From Tannerella sp. (lineage in GTDB: Bacteria > Bacteroidota > Bacteroidia > Bacteroidales > Tannerellaceae), in contig JAITAY010000242.1 in the NCBI GenBank assembly GCA_031283915.1, forward strand, positions 1 to 12,264: a DNA stretch of 12,264 bases. Direction: 5' to 3'. Below, one piece after another: positions 7,854 through 12,264 of this stretch. Position 1 is the stretch's first letter. Every line of letters begins with the position of its first letter. The notes under the pieces are model-generated. The model ran no database searches. It was not told the DNA's origin and was given only the letters and a program-made list of their open reading frames with translations. The position numbers and the translations under genes were made by a program.

Positions 7854-8012
7854 AGTTAGTAGATAGTAGCCAGTAGTTAGTAGAATAGTAGTCGGTAGCT
7901 CTGTGATACGACAAAGTTGTCCGCTCAAACCCTCACTTTGTACGCCTTTCCCTCCAACGGCCGCTTGCCTGCCAACCGCCCTCTGCTAACTACTATCTAC
8001 TATCTACTAACT
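7854..8012. repeat. TAG-rich inverted repeat, 30-nt arms, 99-nt loop
   Basis: The left arm (7854-7883) begins AGTTAGTAGATAGTAG. The reverse complement of the right arm (7983-8012) begins with the same 16 nt, and the arms match at 27 of 30 positions. Each arm is built of short GTTAGTAG/ATAGTAG units, and the left one runs on with related TAG units to about 7897. The loop is non-coding in appearance and contains an ACAAAG...CTTTGT pair (7911-7940). The structure suggests a dispersed non-coding repeat or a MITE-like element. No target-site duplication is evident. Confidence 0.6.
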
Positions 8013-8057
8013 ACCTCTTTATGCATAGAATGATACCGCGTGCAGTATAATTCCTTG

Positions 8058-8074
8058 CTCTCTTACAGCGAGAG
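8058..8074 (-). terminator. Weak hairpin downstream of the regulator gene
   Basis: A 5-bp stem CTCTC/GAGAG with a 7-nt loop lies about 50 nt past the stop codon of the leftward regulator gene. The following minus-strand sequence (CAAGGAATTATAC) is only mildly AT-rich. It is the best hairpin in the position of a terminator for that gene, but it is weak. Confidence 0.2.
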
Positions 8075-8125
8075 ACTGAAAGTAACATTGCCTTTTTCCT
8101 TTTGCAAACTAAGGGCCTCCGTGGT

Positions 8126-11100
8126 TTAATCGGACTTGACATACTGGTTTTGGTTTGCGAAATCCTTCGGCGTCATGCCGAACTGCTGTAAAAAAAGTTT
8201 ACTGAAATAGGACGGGGAATGGATGCCCACTTGATCACAGATTTCTCCCATCCGGTACTTGCCTTCCAGAATCAGTTCGGCGGCTTTTTTCAGGCGAATC
8301 AGCCGGATGAAGTCTACCGGCGACAGATTGGTCAACGCCTTTATCTTGCGCAATAGACTGGAACGACTCATGCACAGGATTTCGGCCAGATGCTCCACTT
8401 TGAAGTTGCCGTCGGAGAGGTTGCCGTGTATCACGCCGATGATTCTGTCCATAAATTCCTCGTCCGCCCTGTTCATGTGCATGTTGTGAACGGGGAAAAA
8501 CGGACGTTTGGCAAAGGCTTCCCGTTCTTTCCGGCGATTGGTCAGCAGGGTCACAATCTGTGTGTAGAGGTAATTGAATGAAAAGGGTTTTTCCACATAC
8601 GCTTCCGCACCCGTCTTCAGGCCGTTGATCTTGCTGTCCAGATCGTTCTTGGCCGTGAGGAAAATGAACGGGATATGGCTGAGTTCCACGTCCGACTTGA
8701 TTGCCCGGCACAATTCGAAACCGCCCATCCGGGGCATCATCACGTCGCTGATCACAATGTCCACATGTTTGTTTTTCAATATTTCCAACGCTTCCACTCC
8801 GTTTCCCGCCACCTCCACGACGAACGATTCCTGCAGTTTCTCTACCATGAAGGTGCTCAGGCTCTCGCTGTCTTCCACCAGCAGAACGGTTTGCCTGTCG
8901 ATGCCGGACACGGGCTGCCACGTTTCTTCCGCAATGTATTCGTTTTGCCGGACGCCGTCTTCGAGGTGAATGACTTTTTCCTGGTTCAGGGGCAGGGTCA
9001 GGATGAACGTATTCACCCGGGAATGGGGATCTAAGTATAACCTCCCCTGATGCAGTTCGGACAGCGAACGCGCCAGGGGCAGGCCGATGCCGGCGCCCGA
9101 AGTCTCGCCGGAACGGTTGATACGGAAGAAGGGTTCGAAGATGCGTGCACTGAGTTCTTCCGGAATCCGGTCGCCGTCGCTCGAAACGCTGATGCTGAAT
9201 GACGTGCTTTCCTTCGTCAGACGGACTTCGATGTGGTGTGCGGCATATTTCAAGGCATTGTTCAGCAGGTTGCTGACGATTTTGGTAAACGCCTCCTTAT
9301 CGACTGCCGCGGTGATGTCTTCTTCGGGCATGTGCAGGGTCAACGTTTTACCTTTCTGATGAATGGTCGGCTCGAAACGATCGACGATTTCATGCAGCAG
9401 CCTGGCCACATTCAGCATCATGAAGTCGAGCAGAAACTTGTTGGCGCCGACTTTCCTGAAGTCGAGCAGTTGCCGCGTCAGTTCCAGCAGGCGCTTCGTA
9501 TTCTGTGCGATCACTTGCAGGTTTTTGATGACTTTGCGATCCTGGAGGTTCATTTCAAGCAGGTTTTCCAGCGGTCCGTTAATCAGGGTCAGTGGCGTGC
9601 GCACTTCATGTGCTATTTCCGTGAAAAACGCTATCTTCGAACTGTACAGTTCTTTTTCCTTTTCAATCTCGAACAGCTTCTGCGCCTCCAGCATACGTTT
9701 CTGCTGCCGCTTCCCGTACCAGTAGAGCCAGCCGGCTATCAGGCCAATCGCCAGCAGGGTATACACGACGAAGGCCGTCAGGGAGAGCCACCAGGGTGGA
9801 AGGATGGTGATTGCCAGCGAACGGCGGGCGTCCGTCCACGACGCATCCCTGTTGGTGGCCTGCACCACAAACCTGTAGTTGCCGGGCGGCAGCTTGGAAT
9901 AGGTAATATTCCGGTTGGAGGCGGCCGTGATCCATTCCCGGTCGAGTCCTTCCATTTTATACTGATACTGCGTGGCCGAAGGAGAGTCATAACTCAGCGC
10001 GACGAAGTCGAAACTGATGTTCGACCGGTGGTAGGGCAATACGATAAGATCCGTGTGAATGATGCTTCTTTCCAGGGGCGAATCCTCCGAGTGTACCGTG
10101 ATTTCACTGTTGTAGATACGCATCTTCGTGATGTAGACGGGCGGCGTGAAGTCCATGCGGCCCTCTTGTTCCGGGTCAAAGGCAATGAGACCGCCGATGC
10201 TCCCGAAATAGAACTTACCGTTGCCGGCTTTCAGGGCTGATTTGTAATTGAACTGGTTTTCGGGCAGTCCGTCGCTTTTCGTATAGACCCTGGTCTCACG
10301 GGTATCGGGGTGAAATTTCACCAGTCCGCGGTTTGTGCCGAACCAGAGGTAATGCTGCCCGTCTTCCAGCACCCGGTAGACCATGTCGTCCGGCAGTCCG
10401 TCGGCAACGGAATAAGTGGTAAAGCGGTCTTTCTCCTTGTCGTAAAGACACAGGCCGCCCCGGTCTGTCGAAAACCAGATGCGTCCGCGGCTGTCCTGCA
10501 TGATGTCGCTCACCGAGCTTGAACTCAAACCGGTGGAATCGCCTGCATGATACGCATAATGCAGGTAACTTCCGTCCCCGGGATTGTATTTGTAGACGCC
10601 ATTTCCCATGGTGGCAATCCACAGTTGCCCGTCGCTGTCTTCCATCAGGTGAAAAATCCACTCATGGCCGGTTTGCGTCACCCGCTCGAAGCGCATTTCA
10701 CCCGGCGGCGCGACGTACAGTCCTCTTCCCGTACCCAGCCAGACGCGCCCCGCACGGTCTTCCAGCATCGCATAGACGCTGCTTTCTTCCAGATTCAGGG
10801 CTGTTCCCGGATATTCCCGGTGGCTTCCGGAAGGCAATGAAATCACGTCTATCCCCTGCTTGAACGTGCCGAACCATACCTGCTGCCCAATGACGGCTAT
10901 GGCCAGTGTGTTCTGCCTGTCCTTCCGGCCGGCGGCATACGCCAGCGGAGCGATGTGGCCGGTCTTTGTATCCAGCACGTTCATCCCGCCGTCGTCGGTT
11001 GTGATCCAGATATGTCCGTATGCATCTTCCGCCAGTTCGCGGATGCGTTTGCTGCTGAGCGCACAGCCGAATGCCGACGGCATGTATTTCTCGAAAACCA

Positions 11101-12148
11101 TGCGGCGCGATGGCAGGTAATTCACTCCACCGAAGACCGTACCCAGCCAGATGCCGCCTTCCCGGTCCCGGTAGATTGTGTACACCGTCTTATCGGACAG
11201 ACTGTAGGGATGCATCAGGTCTTCTTTCAGGTGTGTGACCTTCCCTTTCTCTTCGTTGATGATGAACAGGCCGGCCTGCGTACCGACCCACAGTTCGCCG
11301 TCGAAACAGGCCACGGCGCGAAGCACGGAATAGTGTACCTCCGGCGCGTCGACGACACGGATCTCCTGCTTTGCGCGATGGTATTTCTTGAGCTGACCTT
11401 CATGCGCTGCCACGACCAGGTCGCTGCCGTATTCGCATATCGAGAAGATATGATCGTTCTTAAACGTATTTCCATGCCTGTCGGCCAGATGCTGACGGAA
11501 GGTGTCGGCAGCCGGGTCATACTCGTAAAGTCCTGCGCCGAACGTTCCGATCCACACTTCGCCCGAAGCGGTTACACACATGCACTCGGGATATTCACTG
11601 GCGTAATGATTCCCGTCCGTGACGTCATACTGATACAGCTTTCCCGCATGATAGCGGAACACGCCTTCGTCGGGAATGACGATCCAGATATTCCCCGCTT
11701 CGTCGCTCCGAATGTCCGAAACCCAGTTCGTCATCTGCTTTCCCTCTGCCGTGGCCACATCCATCGCGTGAAACGCTTCCAAAACGGGGTCATATAGATA
11801 AACACCCTTGTCCGTTCCCACCCACAGCTTCCGGTCGTCGTCTTCGAACAGGGCGGAAATGTTGTTGTTCCCCTTCCCCAGCACAGGGTCTTCGCATCTC
11901 AGTATCTTGATCGAAGTTCCGTCGTAGCGATTCAGGCCGTTCTTTGTCCCAAACCACATGAAACCGTAACTGTCCTGAAGGATGGTCTTCACGTTGCTTT
12001 GTGACAGTCCGTTTTCACCCGTAATATGAGAGAAATAGTAATTGCCGGCCTCTTTCCCCGCGACGTTCGGAGGCAGGGAGAGGCACAGGAGGGTAAGGAG
12101 CTGTCTGTAAATAAACCATCCCCATTGACGGGAGATGTTATTTGCCAT
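8126..12148 (-). CDS. Hybrid two-component system sensor/regulator (HTCS)
   Basis: A 1340-residue one-protein phosphorelay of the Bacteroidota HTCS class. A short N-terminal hydrophobic stretch (about residues 11-31) should export the sensor part. Then come about 14 Reg_prop blade motifs of the form D-x-x-G-x-W-x-G-T (for example MWFGT, LWVGT, IWLGT), enough for two seven-bladed propellers. A Y_Y_Y domain (about 725-770), one membrane helix (about 788-811 after WW786-787) and a coiled linker follow. The HisKA box has AHEVRTP with His847; the HATPase has the N-box LLNNALKY (Asn963/964) and G-box GAGIGL (about 1015-1020). The receiver holds VISDVMMP with Asp1135 and VEKPF with Lys1187. The C-terminal AraC domain (about 1230-1340) has both helix-turn-helix units. 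All catalytic residues are present. Family knowledge: HTCS proteins bind oligosaccharides in the periplasm and activate a nearby polysaccharide utilisation locus; the ligand here is not predictable. The start ATG has no strong Shine-Dalgarno. Residues 7-18 are encoded within an inverted repeat shared with the divergent gene. Confidence 0.95.
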   Translation of the reverse strand: MANNISRQWGWFIYRQLLTLLCLSLPPNVAGKEAGNYYFSHITGENGLSQSNVKTILQDSYGFMWFGTKNGLNRYDGTSIKILRCEDPVLGKGNNNISALFEDDDRKLWVGTDKGVYLYDPVLEAFHAMDVATAEGKQMTNWVSDIRSDEAGNIWIVIPDEGVFRYHAGKLYQYDVTDGNHYASEYPECMCVTASGEVWIGTFGAGLYEYDPAADTFRQHLADRHGNTFKNDHIFSICEYGSDLVVAAHEGQLKKYHRAKQEIRVVDAPEVHYSVLRAVACFDGELWVGTQAGLFIINEEKGKVTHLKEDLMHPYSLSDKTVYTIYRDREGGIWLGTVFGGVNYLPSRRMVFEKYMPSAFGCALSSKRIRELAEDAYGHIWITTDDGGMNVLDTKTGHIAPLAYAAGRKDRQNTLAIAVIGQQVWFGTFKQGIDVISLPSGSHREYPGTALNLEESSVYAMLEDRAGRVWLGTGRGLYVAPPGEMRFERVTQTGHEWIFHLMEDSDGQLWIATMGNGVYKYNPGDGSYLHYAYHAGDSTGLSSSSVSDIMQDSRGRIWFSTDRGGLCLYDKEKDRFTTYSVADGLPDDMVYRVLEDGQHYLWFGTNRGLVKFHPDTRETRVYTKSDGLPENQFNYKSALKAGNGKFYFGSIGGLIAFDPEQEGRMDFTPPVYITKMRIYNSEITVHSEDSPLERSIIHTDLIVLPYHRSNISFDFVALSYDSPSATQYQYKMEGLDREWITAASNRNITYSKLPPGNYRFVVQATNRDASWTDARRSLAITILPPWWLSLTAFVVYTLLAIGLIAGWLYWYGKRQQKRMLEAQKLFEIEKEKELYSSKIAFFTEIAHEVRTPLTLINGPLENLLEMNLQDRKVIKNLQVIAQNTKRLLELTRQLLDFRKVGANKFLLDFMMLNVARLLHEIVDRFEPTIHQKGKTLTLHMPEEDITAAVDKEAFTKIVSNLLNNALKYAAHHIEVRLTKESTSFSISVSSDGDRIPEELSARIFEPFFRINRSGETSGAGIGLPLARSLSELHQGRLYLDPHSRVNTFILTLPLNQEKVIHLEDGVRQNEYIAEETWQPVSGIDRQTVLLVEDSESLSTFMVEKLQESFVVEVAGNGVEALEILKNKHVDIVISDVMMPRMGGFELCRAIKSDVELSHIPFIFLTAKNDLDSKINGLKTGAEAYVEKPFSFNYLYTQIVTLLTNRRKEREAFAKRPFFPVHNMHMNRADEEFMDRIIGVIHGNLSDGNFKVEHLAEILCMSRSSLLRKIKALTNLSPVDFIRLIRLKKAAELILEGKYRMGEICDQVGIHSPSYFSKLFLQQFGMTPKDFANQNQYVKSD

Positions 12149-12155
12149 CCAACGA

Positions 12156-12195
12156 CTGAAAATGCGCGCATACCGGGGTATGTAAGCATTTTCAG
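12156..12195. promoter_or_regulatory. Central 40-nt dyad between divergent genes, possible operator
   Basis: A perfect 10-bp inverted repeat CTGAAAATGC/GCATTTTCAG (12156-12165 and 12186-12195) encloses a second one, CATACC/GGTATG around GG (12169-12182), on the same centre, with only a 3-nt mismatch between the two layers. It lies 8 nt upstream of the regulator's start codon and 11 nt upstream of the divergent GTG. A shared operator or a structured 5' leader are both possible. No TAnnTTTG promoter element is seen here on either strand. Confidence 0.45.
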
Positions 12196-12199
12196 GAGG
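12194..12199 (+). promoter_or_regulatory. Shine-Dalgarno site AGGAGG for the divergent gene
   Basis: AGGAGG lies 7 nt before the GTG at 12207. Such a strong site is unusual in Bacteroidota and is the main reason for choosing this GTG. The mirrored position on the minus strand, before the regulator's ATG, does not have it. Confidence 0.5.
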
Positions 12200-12206
12200 A
12201 AGCAGG

Positions 12207-12264
12207 GTGAGAAACAGACCCGTAAAGGGGTGGTTTATTTCCAGACAGTTCCTAAGTATGACAG
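12207..12264 (+). CDS. Start of a divergent gene, cut by the window end
   Basis: Nineteen codons are visible, starting at GTG, preceded in frame by TAA at 12183-12185 and reading RNRPVKGWFISRQFLSMT. A basic start followed by a hydrophobic stretch suggests a signal peptide, so an exported protein. The segment GWFISRQFL matches GWFIYRQLL of the divergent regulator in frame and nearly in nucleotide sequence, so the two genes share a 5' end by descent or recombination. HTCS genes commonly lie beside the polysaccharide utilisation genes they control, so a SusC-like receptor or glycan-degrading enzyme would fit, but the product cannot be identified from this fragment. The frame stays open to the last base. 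A different start downstream is possible. Confidence 0.5.
   Translation, partial: MRNRPVKGWFISRQFLSMT

Larger units (their letters stand above)
7806..8125. other. Non-coding gap between convergent genes
   Basis: This 320-nt gap separates the ends of the macroglobulin gene and the leftward regulator gene. I see no protein gene. It holds an 18-nt perfect palindrome (7827-7844), a long TAG-rich inverted repeat (7854-8012) and a weak hairpin (8058-8074). Transcripts from both sides must end here, but no classical GC-hairpin plus T-run terminator is visible on either strand. Confidence 0.6.
12096..12253. repeat. Long imperfect palindrome spanning the divergent gene starts
   Basis: The outer arms are 12096-12132 and 12219-12253. 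Their best part, CTGTCTGtAAATAAACCA (12101-12118), matches the reverse complement of 12231-12248 at 17 of 18 positions, and AGGA/TCCT and the ACGGG/CCCGT ends also pair, with small gaps between. The centre, near 12175, is the same as that of an inner 40-nt dyad. The arms lie inside the first codons of both divergent genes and read the same way in frame: WFIYRQLL on the minus strand and WFISRQFL on the plus strand. The divergent region is therefore a mirrored copy of one leader-plus-N-terminus unit, or a pair of recombination sites. Confidence 0.78.

Noticed and set aside
252..7920. ACAAAGTTGT occurring at 252-261 and again at 7911-7920, both in gene-free DNA
   Set aside because: Many 10-nt matches are expected by chance in a window of this size and the flanks do not align.
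7884..7982. Possible small gene or CRISPR-like array in the loop of the TAG-rich repeat
   Set aside because: There is no regularly spaced repeat, no plausible start site and no long open frame. The repeat units are contiguous, without spacers.
9233..10240. Long plus-strand open frame (335 codons) opposite the regulator gene
   Set aside because: It is antisense to the Y_Y_Y, membrane and kinase parts of a clearly real gene, with no domain of its own. It is a shadow frame.

Overview
The window looks like a chromosomal segment of a gut-type Bacteroidota (Bacteroides/Parabacteroides-like). Three things support this: a 1340-residue hybrid two-component system with two Reg_prop propellers, a Y_Y_Y domain, a kinase, a receiver and an AraC domain; a large lipoprotein alpha-2-macroglobulin of the Bacteroidota subtype; and promoters matching the Bacteroides consensus (TTTG, about 20 nt, TAnnTTTG). 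The large genes look about half GC. The first gene is far more AT-rich.

Layout. 1-569 has no gene I can support, but holds a cluster of small hairpins, one nested hairpin and a promoter-like site. 570-1958 is a short rightward pair: an AT-rich GNAT acetyltransferase, then 30 nt later a CPBP-family intramembrane protease (Abi type), with an 8-codon ORF between them that overlaps the protease start. 1959-2192 carries a cloverleaf-like hairpin group and a near-perfect Bacteroides-type promoter for the next gene. 2193-7805 is the alpha-2-macroglobulin lipoprotein, with an intact thioester motif. 7806-8125 lies between convergent genes and holds an 18-nt perfect palindrome and a 30-bp TAG-rich inverted repeat. 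8126-12148 (minus strand) is the hybrid two-component regulator. From 12207 a divergent gene starts on the plus strand and runs out of the window.

Function. The acetyltransferase and protease could be one small transcription unit, but no shared pathway is evident. The macroglobulin is a predicted membrane-anchored protease trap; its usual partner pbpC is not beside it here. The hybrid regulator is of the kind that senses glycan fragments in the periplasm and activates a polysaccharide utilisation locus, so the divergent gene at the right edge is a candidate target.

The most unusual element is the divergent junction around 12096-12253. It is one long imperfect palindrome whose arms reach into the 5' coding ends of both divergent genes, so the two proteins begin with related N-terminal segments (WFIYRQLL and WFISRQFL). 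At its centre is a 40-nt dyad. It could be a mirrored duplication of a leader region or an invertible switch. No complete undescribed multi-gene system is visible in this window.
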